DNA from: Marisimplicoccus sp038147335 | Lineage (GTDB): Bacteria > Bacteroidota > Bacteroidia > Flavobacteriales > Flavobacteriaceae | Reading direction: 5' to 3' | Assembly: GCA_038147335.1 (NCBI GenBank) | Contig: JAYQTK010000002.1 | Location: forward strand, 310,001 to 374,000 | Length of the DNA stretch: 64,000 bases | Part shown: one piece after another, positions 1 to 8,414 of the stretch | Layout of the letters: each line of letters starts with the position of its first letter | Numbering within the stretch: position 1 is the stretch's first letter | Notes under the pieces: model-generated | What the model saw: only the letters and a program-made list of their open reading frames with translations | Databases searched by the model: none | Told to the model about the DNA's origin: nothing | Made by a program: the position numbers and the translations under genes

Positions 1-28
1 TGTTTTTTTTCCAATATTTTTCTTTCAT
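1..28 (-). CDS. Possible start of a gene running off the left edge
   Basis: On the minus strand an ATG at 28-26 opens a frame beginning MKEKYWKKN that leaves the window after nine codons. It lies about 60 bases downstream of the thioesterase gene on the same strand. Too little is visible to name it, and it could be a chance ATG in AT-rich spacer. The rest of 29-91 holds no recognisable terminator or motif. Confidence 0.25.
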
Positions 29-91
29 TTTTTTATTTATTTGAAATTAAACAATAATTAAATAAATATCTCACTGCATAATTACTGCTTA

Positions 92-571
92 TTATTTATT
101 TTCTGGAAACTTTCCATGTTTTCTCAAGTCCTCTTTTGTAATTATACTAAATGTCTTAGATTTTGGACCTTCTTTAAAAATTTCAAATGATTCATTTGGC
201 ATTGAGATGAGTTTCCTAAGTTTTGTATCCATGATTCCAAAAGCTAAATCTAGATGAGCTAAATGGTTTCCATTCATATCATAAAAATTTTGAAAAAGAG
301 AGAAAAATCGACCATCATCACTATAACCATCAATCTCTACATTAATTGAAAACTCAACACCCATCATTATTTCTTTATAATAATGCATGTGTTCATAAAA
401 TAAGACAGGACCTATATTAAGATTATTAAATTTATCCCTATCTAGTTTTAACTCAGAGAAGAAAGATACCCGAGTATCTGCTGCATATTTTATGTATGCA
501 TGATTAGCAACATGCCAGTTAGGATCAAGATCAGTCCATGAGGCAAAATATTTTCTTTCAAATTTTTCCAA
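92..571 (-). CDS. Acyl-CoA thioesterase family protein (hotdog fold)
   Basis: A 159-residue protein resembling 4-hydroxybenzoyl-CoA thioesterase/YbgC-type hotdog enzymes, which hydrolyse acyl-CoA thioesters in the cytoplasm. The N-terminal segment ASWTDLDPNWHVANHAYIKY (about residues 10-29) has the D-x-N-x-H-x-N-like pattern of the family's active-site loop, followed by the long-helix region and the strand GVEFSINVEIDGYSDDGRFFS. The length is normal for a single hotdog domain. The only usable start is a TTG at 571; an in-frame stop lies shortly upstream and no early ATG exists. It sits 32 bases downstream of the DUF456 gene on the same strand and is probably co-transcribed. Substrate cannot be told from sequence. 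Confidence 0.75.
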   Translation of the reverse strand: MEKFERKYFASWTDLDPNWHVANHAYIKYAADTRVSFFSELKLDRDKFNNLNIGPVLFYEHMHYYKEIMMGVEFSINVEIDGYSDDGRFFSLFQNFYDMNGNHLAHLDLAFGIMDTKLRKLISMPNESFEIFKEGPKSKTFSIITKEDLRKHGKFPENK

Positions 572-603
572 ATGTATTAATTGGTTGTTTCAATTTAGGA
601 AAT

Positions 604-1101
604 TTAAAAAAAACTTTCTCTGTATCCCCAAAAAATATCAAAATAGAAAAACAAGAAACTAAGGCTGATTAAAAATTTAATTACACTTCCAGCTATAACT
701 CCTATAAATGAACCAAAAGCAGGTTTTAATGATTCATTAAAAGATTTATTATTAGTCATTTCTCCAAGTAAAGCCCCTAAGAAGGGACCAATGATGATAC
801 CAATTGGTCCAAGTATTACTAGAGCCAAAATAAGACCAACTGTTGTCCCAATTTGTCCAGATCTTGTACCTCCTAATTTTTTTACTCCCAATATTGGTAT
901 TAAATAATCGAGAATTCCAACAGAAACAGCTACAGTTAATGTTATTAATATGAAGTTTAAGTTAAATTCAACTACAGAAGTTAAGTTTAAAAGCAAAATA
1001 CCTAGCCAAGCAGTAACCGGGCCAGGTATTATTGGTAAAAAGCTTCCAATTATGCCAATTAGACAAAACAGAAAGCCTAATATTAATAAGAATAAATCCA
1101 A
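604..1101 (-). CDS. DUF456 family integral membrane protein
   Basis: A 165-residue, very hydrophobic protein with about four to five membrane segments. It opens with LILGFLFCLIGIIGSFLPIIPGP, the glycine/proline-rich pattern typical of DUF456, and has a central glycine-rich stretch (GTRSGQIGTTVGLILALVILGPIGIIIGP is the region around residues 77-105) that looks like a glycine-zipper pair. Function of the family is unknown. The start is a TTG; no ATG fits. It lies upstream of the thioesterase on the same strand, and the decayed gene at 1149-1595 is upstream of it. Confidence 0.75.
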   Translation of the reverse strand: MDLFLLILGFLFCLIGIIGSFLPIIPGPVTAWLGILLLNLTSVVEFNLNFILITLTVAVSVGILDYLIPILGVKKLGGTRSGQIGTTVGLILALVILGPIGIIIGPFLGALLGEMTNNKSFNESLKPAFGSFIGVIAGSVIKFLISLSFLFFYFDIFWGYRESFF

Positions 1102-1148
1102 ATTTATTATTCTGATTTTGAGATTGTTTTTCGTAAAATTATAATCAT

Positions 1149-1595
1149 TTAAATTTTACCATCAGTAAATTGAGCATCAATCATTGAACCTGTTGATTGT
1201 TCACCATCTTACTAGTTTGAGTGTCCCAATGCCCAGCAATTATCCAGGTCTGTCCATTATTAACTCCAACATAAGGCATAACCCAAAATATTAAAGTTAG
1301 GAACTAGATTCAAACCATGATTTAGACCTTCTAAATGAGCTTCAGGACCTTCTACAACAGTTCCATCAGGAATGGTATATCTGACAAGATCAGTTTGATA
1401 GAAGATTTAATACTTTTCAATATCTTTATTGTTATGAGCATCTATAAATTTTTATAATTCAGTATAATTTCATCTGATGCAGCAATAAATGTTTTTTTCA
1501 TCTCCCCCAGCCCAATAACCAGAACCTGTTGGTTCTTCAATTGGAGCATCACATGATGCTAATAGAATTGCAAATAATAATATATATTTTTTCAT
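1149..1595 (-). pseudogene. Broken SnoaL/NTF2-like lipoprotein gene
   Basis: Reading the minus strand from ATG at 1595, an intact lipoprotein signal is visible (MKKYILLFAILLASCD, lipobox LASC), followed by PIEEPTGSGYWAGGDEK. The coding sense then continues in other frames: TFIAASDEIILNYK, FIDAHNNKDIEKY, FYQTDLVRYTIPDGTVVEGP, EAHLEGLNHGLNLVPNFNIL, MPYVGVNNGQTWIIAGHWDT and finally GEQSTGSMIDAQFTDGKI before a stop at 1149. That needs at least four frame changes plus one in-frame TAA. Summed, the pieces give about 149 residues, the size of a SnoaL-like (NTF2-fold) domain, and the VRYTIPDGTVVEGPEAH and AGHWD patterns fit that fold. Either a decaying gene or a badly assembled one; this otherwise gene-free stretch is explained by it. 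Confidence 0.7.
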
Positions 1596-1636
1596 TTTTA
1601 ATTTTGTTTATAGTTATTAGTTAAATATAGAAAAAG

Positions 1637-4210
1637 TTAAGCAGAGTTTCTACTAGCATTAATATTTCCATATAGAGATCTTGTAATCATTTTTTCAAAT
1701 GTTGGTTTTTTTGAATTATCCATTTTTTTTGAATCAATTTCGTTTACAATTTGTAATGCATACTGTTGAATAGTGATAAGAGGCATTACTATTGCCTCTC
1801 TAGTTTCAATCGATAGTTTATTTGCAGGTTCATTTTGCATTAATTCTTTATAATTAGAAATCTTCAAAAGCATCTTTTTTGTAAGCAAATATTCTTCGTG
1901 AATTATTTTCCAAAATTCACCAAATTCATCATCTTTACTCATGTATGAAGTTAACTCAAAGAATGATTTCGTTAGGCTCATCATACTGTTTGAAACAAGA
2001 GCTCTAAAAAAAGGAACTTCATTATATAGATCTTTAACATCTTTAATTTTATCTCTTTTATAGAAATAGTTAATAGATGAACCTAGGCCATAAAAACCTG
2101 GAACATTTTGCTTTAATTGGTTCCATCCTCCAACAAAAGGAATTGCTCTTAGTTTATCAAAATCAAACTTATCATCTTTACTAACTCTTTTTGATGGTCT
2201 ACTACCAATATTAGTTTTTGAATAATACTTAATAGTACTCATTTTTTCTAGGTAAGGAATAAACTTAGGATGTTTTTTAAAATCATTGTAATGATTATAA
2301 CTAATTGAGGAGAGCTTTTCAATTGTTCTTCTGTTTTTTTTATTAAAAATTTCCTTGTTTGATAATATTCTATTTTTAATACCTGAGCTAATTAATTGCT
2401 CCATGTTATATTGAGATGATTCAATTGTACCAAAATTTGAGCTAATAGTCTGACCTTGAACAGTAAGTTGTATTTGGTCAGATTCTATAAAATCTCCCAA
2501 TGAGCTGTAAAATTGATGAGTGTTTCCTCCTCCTCTGGCAGGCGGCCCTCCTCTTCCATCAAAGAATAAGACTTTTATCCCAAATTTTCTAGAAACCCTA
2601 GTTAATGATTCTTTGGCCTTTAAAATACTCCAATTTGCTGTTAAATATCCACCATCTTTTGTTCCATCTGAGAAACCTAACATTATTGTTTGAACATCAC
2701 CTCGATTCTTCAAATGATCTCTATATAATTTATTTGAATATACCTTGTCCATTACTTCAGAAGAATTCTCAAGGTCTGAGACAGATTCAAATAAGGGAAC
2801 AACATCAACTTTTGACTCATTACCTAAAACTAGCCTAATCATTGTATACATTTCAAAAATGTTTATAGCTGATTTATTATTACTTATTATGTATCTATGA
2901 CATCCCTTCTCTCCATTTGATTTTTGAATTTGACCAATTAGTTCTATTGATTCTATTGTTGATTTTGCAGAAGATTCCTTCATTTTTTTAGATTCTATAA
3001 TCTTAGACATAGATGAAAGCTGAATTTCTTTTTTAGCATCACTTAAAGTATCATAGGTTAATGCTATATCTTTTTTGTAAAATTTTTCAAGAATCTCTCC
3101 AAACACACCTGAGTGTATTCTTGAATCTTGTCTGATATCAAGAGTTGCAAAATGATAACCAAAAATATTTACCTTATCAATTAAATCATCAAGGTCATCG
3201 ATAAATAATGACTTATGCTCACTTACAAGGGTTTCTCTAATAAAGTTTAATTTATTCTTAAGGTCTTCTAACTTAATTTTGGGTTCTTTAGTAGTCTGAA
3301 AAATACTAATCCAAAGAGCATCTTCTATTCGTAATATTACATCTTCAATTTTTTTAAAAGTCAATTTTCTTCTTAAAACTCTGATATCCCTGTAGTAATT
3401 TTTAATTATATCACTTCTTAATTTTTGGGCAGTTTTTAGTGTTATAGCTGAGGTAACGTATGGATTACCATCTCTATCACCACCAGGCCAAAAACCAATT
3501 GATATTAGATCGTAATGATCATATTTGTTATCAAAAATGTTTGATTTAATATATTTAAAAATATTACTAGCAGAATAGTAAAATACATTTTCTAGATACC
3601 ATGAAAGACTAACAGCTTCATCATATGGCGATGGTTTTTTTTCTTTAAAAAATGGTGTTTTACCTAGTTGAGATAGTAAATCCTTAATCTCACTTAAATC
3701 ATTTTTTTCTATAGAGTTTGCAAGATCTGTAATTATACCTAGAACAGAACCTGGGTAAAACTGAGTTGGATGTGCAGTTAAAACAGGTTTTATTTTAAAA
3801 GATTTTAAATATTTTTTTAATTCATCTTTCTTGTTTGAGGATTCAACCTGTTCCTTGAGGTTTCTCAAAGTCCCAACTCCATCCATATTATTAATTTTTG
3901 TAAATGAAGCATCTTCAATTGCATCAAAAAGAACAACTTGTCTTTCTACATACTGAATAAACCTAAACATTAAGGATATTTTTTCATCTTCAGAATAACC
4001 ATCACAATATTTTAGAAAAAAGTCTTCAACTATAGTCCTAGGATCTAGTTTTTTTGAATATCCTGATCTACAAAATTCACTAAATATAGGAAGCAGATTT
4101 CCAGTTTCAGATATACTTTCATAGGGAAGCGTAGCAAAAATACTGTTATATACATGGAATTTGGAAAGAACATTTTCTTGAAATCTTTCCTTTTTATTTA
4201 GTTTCCTCAT
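1637..4210 (-). CDS. ppc: Phosphoenolpyruvate carboxylase
   Basis: Carboxylates phosphoenolpyruvate with bicarbonate to give oxaloacetate, the anaplerotic feed of the TCA cycle. The 857-residue length is usual for bacterial PEPC. The first signature VLTAHPTQ ends at residue 150 with the catalytic His-147, the GFWPGGDRDGNPYVT substrate-loop motif follows near residue 240, and the second signature lies in FFDGRGGPPARGGGNTHQ near residue 560, after GFSDGTKDGGYLTANW. The protein ends NASRNSA rather than the QNTG of the enterobacterial enzyme, in line with other Bacteroidota. ATG start at 4210. A Bacteroidota -7 element (TAACTTTG, 4230-4237) sits 19 bases upstream, so it appears to be a single-gene transcript. 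Confidence 0.97.
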   Translation of the reverse strand: MRKLNKKERFQENVLSKFHVYNSIFATLPYESISETGNLLPIFSEFCRSGYSKKLDPRTIVEDFFLKYCDGYSEDEKISLMFRFIQYVERQVVLFDAIEDASFTKINNMDGVGTLRNLKEQVESSNKKDELKKYLKSFKIKPVLTAHPTQFYPGSVLGIITDLANSIEKNDLSEIKDLLSQLGKTPFFKEKKPSPYDEAVSLSWYLENVFYYSASNIFKYIKSNIFDNKYDHYDLISIGFWPGGDRDGNPYVTSAITLKTAQKLRSDIIKNYYRDIRVLRRKLTFKKIEDVILRIEDALWISIFQTTKEPKIKLEDLKNKLNFIRETLVSEHKSLFIDDLDDLIDKVNIFGYHFATLDIRQDSRIHSGVFGEILEKFYKKDIALTYDTLSDAKKEIQLSSMSKIIESKKMKESSAKSTIESIELIGQIQKSNGEKGCHRYIISNNKSAINIFEMYTMIRLVLGNESKVDVVPLFESVSDLENSSEVMDKVYSNKLYRDHLKNRGDVQTIMLGFSDGTKDGGYLTANWSILKAKESLTRVSRKFGIKVLFFDGRGGPPARGGGNTHQFYSSLGDFIESDQIQLTVQGQTISSNFGTIESSQYNMEQLISSGIKNRILSNKEIFNKKNRRTIEKLSSISYNHYNDFKKHPKFIPYLEKMSTIKYYSKTNIGSRPSKRVSKDDKFDFDKLRAIPFVGGWNQLKQNVPGFYGLGSSINYFYKRDKIKDVKDLYNEVPFFRALVSNSMMSLTKSFFELTSYMSKDDEFGEFWKIIHEEYLLTKKMLLKISNYKELMQNEPANKLSIETREAIVMPLITIQQYALQIVNEIDSKKMDNSKKPTFEKMITRSLYGNINASRNSA

Positions 4211-4229
4211 TAATTGGTTAGGTTAATAA

Positions 4230-4237
4230 CAAAGTTA
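4230..4237 (-). promoter_or_regulatory. Putative -7 element of ppc
   Basis: TAACTTTG on the minus strand matches the Bacteroidota -7 consensus TAnnTTTG and ends 19 bases before the ppc ATG. No convincing TTG -33 element lies at the usual distance, so this rests on the -7 box alone. Confidence 0.4.
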
Positions 4238-4284
4238 TTAATATTTGATGGTTTTTTTTACTTTTAATAAATAATACATTTTAT

Positions 4285-4839
4285 ATGGCTAGAACTCCAT
4301 CAAACATGATTTCACTAGGATCCGAGGCTCCTGATTTTAATCTTCCAGACGTTAATTCTGAAACTAACATTTCATTAAAAGAGTATAAAGGAAAAATAGG
4401 CACAGTTATAATGTTTATTTGCAACCATTGTCCATATGTTAAACATGTCAATCCAACTATAACAAAAATATCTAAAAAGCATCATGGAGAGGATATTAAG
4501 TTTATAGCAATCTCTAGTAATGATGTTTCAAATTATCCTGATGATAGTCCTGAAAAAATGAAGATAAATGCTATTGAGAATGATTTTATTTTTCCATATC
4601 TATATGATGAGTCTCAAGATGTTGCCAAAGCATATGATGCTGCATGTACCCCTGATTTCTATGTTTATGACTCAAATTTAAAGTTAGTGTATAGAGGTCA
4701 ATTAGACGATTCAAGACCAGGTAATGATACTTTATCTGATGGAGCTGACATAGAAAATGCAATTGAATGTCTTTTATCTGGAAATGAGAACACAAAACTT
4801 CAGAAACCTAGTATAGGGTGTAACATAAAATGGAAATAA
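4285..4839 (+). CDS. Thioredoxin-fold redox protein (AhpC/TSA-like, CNHC)
   Basis: A 184-residue cytoplasmic thioredoxin-fold protein of the peroxiredoxin-like AhpC/TSA group. GSEAPDFNLPDVNS near the N-terminus is the usual opening of the family, and the redox site is Cys-46 and Cys-49 in FICNHCPYVKH; a CxxC of the form CNHC(P) is a recognised variant group of thioredoxin-like proteins. The cis-proline region is ACTPDFYVYD and the last strand is KLVYRGQLDDSRPG. No signal peptide. It starts 74 bases from the divergent ppc gene and ends one base before the threonine dehydratase gene. Physiological partner not known. Confidence 0.85.
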   Translation: MARTPSNMISLGSEAPDFNLPDVNSETNISLKEYKGKIGTVIMFICNHCPYVKHVNPTITKISKKHHGEDIKFIAISSNDVSNYPDDSPEKMKINAIENDFIFPYLYDESQDVAKAYDAACTPDFYVYDSNLKLVYRGQLDDSRPGNDTLSDGADIENAIECLLSGNENTKLQKPSIGCNIKWK

Positions 4840-4840
4840 A

Positions 4841-5776
4841 ATGACAAAAAATGATTTAATTGATTGTCATGATAGGATTAAACCATTTATTCATAATACA
4901 CCAGTATTAACCTCAAAACTGATAAACAATTTAACCGGATCTGATATATACTTTAAGTGCGAAAATTTTCAAAAAATGGGAGCATTTAAAATGAGAGGGG
5001 CAGCAAATGCAATTCTAAAACTTTCTGATGAACAAAAGAATAATGGTGTTGTTACGCACTCATCCGGTAACCATGCACAGGCTATATCACTCGCAGCAAA
5101 AAAAATTGGAATTAAGGCTTATATAGTAATGCCATCTAATGCTCCTGAAATAAAAAAATTAGCAGTTAAAAGTTATGGAGGGGAGTTAATAGAGTGCGAA
5201 CCAAATCTAGTTGCAAGGGAAACTGCTGCTGATGAAATTGTAGATTCAAAAGGTGCAACTTTTATTCATCCATCAAACAATATGGATGTGATAATTGGAC
5301 AGGGCACTTCATGTAAAGAGCTTATTGAAGAATGTGGTTCTTTTGATCATATACTTGTGCCAATTGGAGGGGGAGGATTAGTTGCAGGAACTGCCTTAGC
5401 AGTAAAATATTTTGGAGATGATTGCTCGGTTATTGGAACAGAACCTTTTGAAGTTGATGATGCTTATAGATCTTTAATTAGTGGTAAAATTGAATCAAAT
5501 ACGTCTACTAATACTATTGCAGATGGATTAAAAACTCAACTTGGAGATAATAATTTTCCTATAATACTGGAGGAAGTAAAGTCAATTATACGAATTACAG
5601 AAGATGAAATCATTGAATCAATGAAATTAATTTGGCAACACCTAAAGATAATATGTGAACCTTCTTGTTCTCTTCCCCTTGCTGGAGTTATAAAAAACAA
5701 AGAACAGTTCTTAGGGAAAAAAATCGGTATTATAATTACAGGAGGTAATGTAGATCTTAAAAACCTACCATTTTAA
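4841..5776 (+). CDS. Threonine/serine dehydratase-type PLP enzyme
   Basis: A fold-type II pyridoxal-phosphate enzyme of the threonine dehydratase/serine racemase group (311 residues). Lys-50 in GAFKMRGA is the Schiff-base lysine, SSGNHAQ (74-80) binds the substrate carboxylate, and GGGG (176-179) binds the cofactor phosphate. The C-terminal regulatory ACT-like domain of biosynthetic IlvA is absent, so it is a short catabolic-type enzyme: either a threonine/serine deaminase or a racemase, which sequence alone does not settle. It follows the CNHC thioredoxin-like gene with a one-base gap and is probably translated from the same mRNA. Confidence 0.88.
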   Translation: MTKNDLIDCHDRIKPFIHNTPVLTSKLINNLTGSDIYFKCENFQKMGAFKMRGAANAILKLSDEQKNNGVVTHSSGNHAQAISLAAKKIGIKAYIVMPSNAPEIKKLAVKSYGGELIECEPNLVARETAADEIVDSKGATFIHPSNNMDVIIGQGTSCKELIEECGSFDHILVPIGGGGLVAGTALAVKYFGDDCSVIGTEPFEVDDAYRSLISGKIESNTSTNTIADGLKTQLGDNNFPIILEEVKSIIRITEDEIIESMKLIWQHLKIICEPSCSLPLAGVIKNKEQFLGKKIGIIITGGNVDLKNLPF

Positions 5777-5779
5777 TAT

Positions 5780-6214
5780 TTACGAAATCTTTCTATTTCC
5801 CATAATAGAAATTCCGTGAAGTATTACACTCCCCAAACCAAGATAAATGAAAGGTGAACTTGGAATCCAAATATATGCAAGGATTAAAGCTAAATAAACT
5901 GTAAGACCAGTACATATTAATAGAGATTTTCTTATATCTGAATCCTCAACAAACTTTTCTCTAAGAAATGAAACTATAAATAATCCTATCATTGAAACCC
6001 ATAGACCAAAAAAACGATAGATCTGTTGTAAATACCCTGGAAGAGTATCATTAATTTCGTTAGAAAATAATTTTTCAAATGTCATATTAAGTCTTTCTTC
6101 ATTGGCAACCTTATCAAGCATCCATGGCTCATCAACAAAGATCCACCTTAATCCCATTATTATGAATATGAAGCCAATTGTTAATAGCGGAATCCTAAAT
6201 AATCTCTTCTTCAT
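5780..6214 (-). CDS. Four-helix membrane protein, function unknown
   Basis: A 144-residue protein with four predicted membrane segments (about residues 8-26, 68-87, 97-116 and 119-136). It loosely resembles DUF4345-type small membrane proteins but I do not recognise it firmly. No catalytic motif is visible. It ends four bases from the convergent dehydratase gene and begins 38 bases after the MerC-like gene on the same strand. Confidence 0.6.
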   Translation of the reverse strand: MKKRLFRIPLLTIGFIFIIMGLRWIFVDEPWMLDKVANEERLNMTFEKLFSNEINDTLPGYLQQIYRFFGLWVSMIGLFIVSFLREKFVEDSDIRKSLLICTGLTVYLALILAYIWIPSSPFIYLGLGSVILHGISIMGNRKIS

Positions 6215-6252
6215 ATATCAAAAGTAAAAAAATTGTTCACTCTTTATAAAAA

Positions 6253-6648
6253 TTAATCATTACAACACTCTCCATCTTTACATTGACAATATTTTAAATT
6301 GTAAACGTGAGCATAAGCAAGAGAAAATGCAGATATGTATGAAAATAATTCTGAAATTTCAATTATTCCAATCATTTCATTTAGAATTATTATTACAAAA
6401 AATAGCCAACAGGTCCATAATATTAGTTTCATAAAATTCTTTGAAGTATTTTTCACTGAATAGTATACAGCTATAAACGACAAAAAGATGAATAAATAAT
6501 TCAGTGATTCCCACCATATTGGCTGAATTTCAGCAGAAACAAAACTAGATTGTGCAACAAATAAAATTGGTGTTGCAAAACAATGAATAGAACAAATCAA
6601 ACTTGTAAAAATTCCAATTGTATCTGAATTATTTAAGATTACTTTCAT
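6253..6648 (-). CDS. MerC-domain membrane protein
   Basis: A 131-residue membrane protein with four hydrophobic segments and the pair of cysteines CSIHC in the first helix region (residues 19-23), as in the mercury transporter MerC. A second Cys/His-rich end (CQCKDGECCND) could also bind metal. In Bacteroidota without mer operons such proteins are of unknown cargo. I chose ATG at 6648: a longer open frame exists to 6735, but it would translate the tRNA-Val gene and is rejected. No mer genes are nearby, so mercury transport is only a family label. Confidence 0.8.
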   Translation of the reverse strand: MKVILNNSDTIGIFTSLICSIHCFATPILFVAQSSFVSAEIQPIWWESLNYLFIFLSFIAVYYSVKNTSKNFMKLILWTCWLFFVIIILNEMIGIIEISELFSYISAFSLAYAHVYNLKYCQCKDGECCND

Positions 6649-6662
6649 ATTTAATAAATTTG

Positions 6663-6737
6663 TGGGTAATACTGGATTCGAACCAGTGACCCCTACCCTG
6701 TCAAGGTAGTGCTCTAAACCAACTGAGCTAATCACCC
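6663..6737 (-). tRNA. tRNA-Val(GAC)
   Basis: A 75-base cloverleaf on the minus strand. The acceptor arms GGGTGAT and ATTACCC pair with one G-U, the D-arm is AGCTCAGTTGGTTTAGAGC, and the anticodon stem CTACC/GGTAG encloses loop TTGACAG, giving anticodon GAC (Val). The T-arm is CACTGGTTCGAATCCAGT-like. CCA is not encoded after the discriminator A. Confidence 0.95.
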
Positions 6738-6778
6738 ATCCTTTGCAAATTTAAAAGATTTCTTTATACTTTTAGAAA

Positions 6779-7396
6779 ATGAAAAATTTATCTAAAGAAG
6801 ACTTTGACAACTTGCAAAAATTCTACAGAATTAATTTAATTAATTCATGTACAGGCTACAAATCAGCTAATTTAATTGGATCAATTTCAAAAGATGGAGT
6901 TGAAAACGTAGCAGTATTTAGCTCAATAACTCACCTAGGTAGTAATCCTGCAATGTTGGGCTATATCCTTAGGCCTACAACTGTACCAAGAAATACCTAC
7001 AAGAATATAAAAGAGACAGGGTTTTTTACTGTAAATCACATTGTGAGTGATATTATAAGTGAGGCTCACCATACAAGTGCCAAATATCCTGAAGAAATTT
7101 CTGAGTTTGATATGACTCAACTTGAACAAGAATACAAGGAAGGGTGCAAAGCTCCATTTGTTAAAGGATCACCTGTTCAACTAGTTTGTAAATATCTTAA
7201 TGAATATAATATTGAAGAAAACGGAACTATTTTAGTTGTAGCAAGTATTGAAAAATTATATTTTAATGAAGATTTAGTTAGTGACACAGGATTTTTAAGA
7301 CTTGACAAAGGAAATGTAGTTACAATTAATGGCTGTGATGGGTATGCATTACCAACTCTTCTTGATAGATTTGATTACCAAAGACCAAAAAAATAA
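6779..7396 (+). CDS. Flavin reductase-like domain protein
   Basis: A 205-residue protein of the flavin reductase-like (FMN-binding split-barrel) family. Recognisable elements are SANLIGSISKDGVENVAVFSSITHLGSNPAMLGYILRPTT near residues 29-68, where the flavin phosphate and ring are held, and FFTVNHI further on. Family members use NAD(P)H to reduce flavin or carry FMN for a partner oxygenase; the partner here is unknown. The gene abuts the O-methyltransferase gene (stop and next ATG adjacent), suggesting co-expression. Confidence 0.82.
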   Translation: MKNLSKEDFDNLQKFYRINLINSCTGYKSANLIGSISKDGVENVAVFSSITHLGSNPAMLGYILRPTTVPRNTYKNIKETGFFTVNHIVSDIISEAHHTSAKYPEEISEFDMTQLEQEYKEGCKAPFVKGSPVQLVCKYLNEYNIEENGTILVVASIEKLYFNEDLVSDTGFLRLDKGNVVTINGCDGYALPTLLDRFDYQRPKK

Positions 7397-8035
7397 ATGG
7401 ATTTTATATCTGATAAATTAGCAGATTATTTAAATAAAAATTCTGAGAAAGAACCAGAAATTTTATCTCAACTAAGCAAAGAGACTCATCAAAAGATTTT
7501 GCAGCCTAGAATGTTAAGTGGACATATTCAAGGAAGATTTTTAAGTTTTATATCTAAAATAAAATCTCCTGACAAAATTTTGGAGATTGGAACATATACT
7601 GGGTACAGCACTATTTGCCTTGCTGAAGGGTTATCAAAAAATGGAAGAATTGATACAATAGATAAAAATGAGGAGTTGATTAAAATACAGAATAAGTATT
7701 TTAAGAAGAGTGGATTTAGAAATAACATTGTTCAACATACTGGAAATGCTCTTGATATAGTAAAAAGCTTAAATGAAAAATATGATATTATTTTCATTGA
7801 TGCCGATAAAGAAAACTATATCAACTATTTCAATTATGTGTCAAATAAACTTAACAAAAATGGTATTATAATTTCAGATAACGTTCTTTGGTCTGGTAAG
7901 GTTTTAGATTCCAAGCAAAAGGATGAAGAAACTTCTACTCTTGTTAAGTTCAATAAAATAATTAACGAAGATAAAAGGTTTACAAGTATTATTTTACCAA
8001 TTAGAGATGGGATTTCAATTTCAAGATTAGTTTAG
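7397..8035 (+). CDS. Class I O-methyltransferase (catechol OMT-like)
   Basis: A 212-residue SAM-dependent methyltransferase of the small bacterial O-methyltransferase family. Motif I is EIGTYTGYS (63-71), the metal-ligand loop is IFIDADKENY, and the second metal region is GIIISDNVLWSGKV, where the Asp-Asn pair chelates a divalent cation. Substrates of such bacterial enzymes are small catechol-like molecules but are unassigned here. It begins directly after the flavin reductase stop and its end overlaps the convergent tatA gene by nine bases. Confidence 0.88.
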   Translation: MDFISDKLADYLNKNSEKEPEILSQLSKETHQKILQPRMLSGHIQGRFLSFISKIKSPDKILEIGTYTGYSTICLAEGLSKNGRIDTIDKNEELIKIQNKYFKKSGFRNNIVQHTGNALDIVKSLNEKYDIIFIDADKENYINYFNYVSNKLNKNGIIISDNVLWSGKVLDSKQKDEETSTLVKFNKIINEDKRFTSIILPIRDGISISRLV

Positions 8036-8302
8036 ATCTCTTTTAATTGAGTCTTTTAGATCATCAAAATCTTTTTTTATATCACTTACACTATCATTTA
8101 AGTCCTTAGTGATTGACTTAGTTGGATTCTTTACTTCAGTATTTTTTGAAATCTCAGTTTTTATCTCGTTAGTTGCCTGCCTAATTTGAGTCATACCTTT
8201 TGCAAGCCCTTTTGCAATTGATGGAATTTTATCAGCACCAAAAACAAGTAATACAATAAAAAAAACAAAAACAAGTTCTGCTCCACTAATAAAAAGAATC
8301 AT
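8027..8302 (-). CDS. tatA: Sec-independent protein translocase TatA/E
   Basis: A 91-residue TatA/TatE-type component that multimerises to form the twin-arginine export pore. A single N-terminal membrane helix (about residues 4-20) is followed by the amphipathic helix (IPSIAKGLAKGMTQIRQATNEI) and a charged coiled C-tail. The FGADKIPSIAKGLAKG stretch is the conserved hinge (usually FGPKKLPELGRSLG). No tatC or tatB is visible in the window. It ends a three-gene minus-strand set with the regulatory-domain protein and the small signal-peptide reading frame. Confidence 0.92.
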   Translation of the reverse strand: MILFISGAELVFVFFIVLLVFGADKIPSIAKGLAKGMTQIRQATNEIKTEISKNTEVKNPTKSITKDLNDSVSDIKKDFDDLKDSIKRDLN

Positions 8303-8315
8303 AACATAAAACTAA

Positions 8316-8414
8316 TCAATTATTAAAGCTCTCAAAATTTTTTTTAAATATTCCATTACTTTGTGATAAACAGATTATTGGAAAAAAAAGTAAAAGAAAT
8401 AGGGTAATTCTCAT
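8316..8414 (-). CDS. Possible 32-residue secreted peptide
   Basis: A minus-strand reading frame starts with ATGA, overlapping the stop of the gene at 8411-9136, and encodes 32 residues. The first 19 look like a signal peptide (MRITLFLLLFFPIICLSQS), followed by a short basic tail ending ESFNN. It stops 13 bases before tatA. The translational-coupling overlap and the signal-like sequence argue for a real product; the short mature part argues for a remnant of a larger secreted protein. I do not recognise it. Confidence 0.4.
   Translation of the reverse strand: MRITLFLLLFFPIICLSQSNGIFKKNFESFNN

Noticed and set aside
564..1101. TACATTTG and TAAATTTG motifs at the TTG starts of the thioesterase and DUF456 genes as promoters
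   Set aside because: The TTTG overlaps the start codon, so the RNA would begin inside the gene. Such matches are expected by chance in this AT-rich sequence.
2605..2838. Several open frames inside ppc, ftsH, rluD, nqrB, metK and hppA on the opposite strand
   Set aside because: They lie within conserved genes, have low-complexity or antisense-type composition and match no family.
6253..6735. Extended MerC-like reading frame with 29 extra N-terminal residues
   Set aside because: The added part is the translated tRNA-Val gene (its GSNPV-like stretch is the T-arm). The ATG at 6648 gives the normal MerC start.
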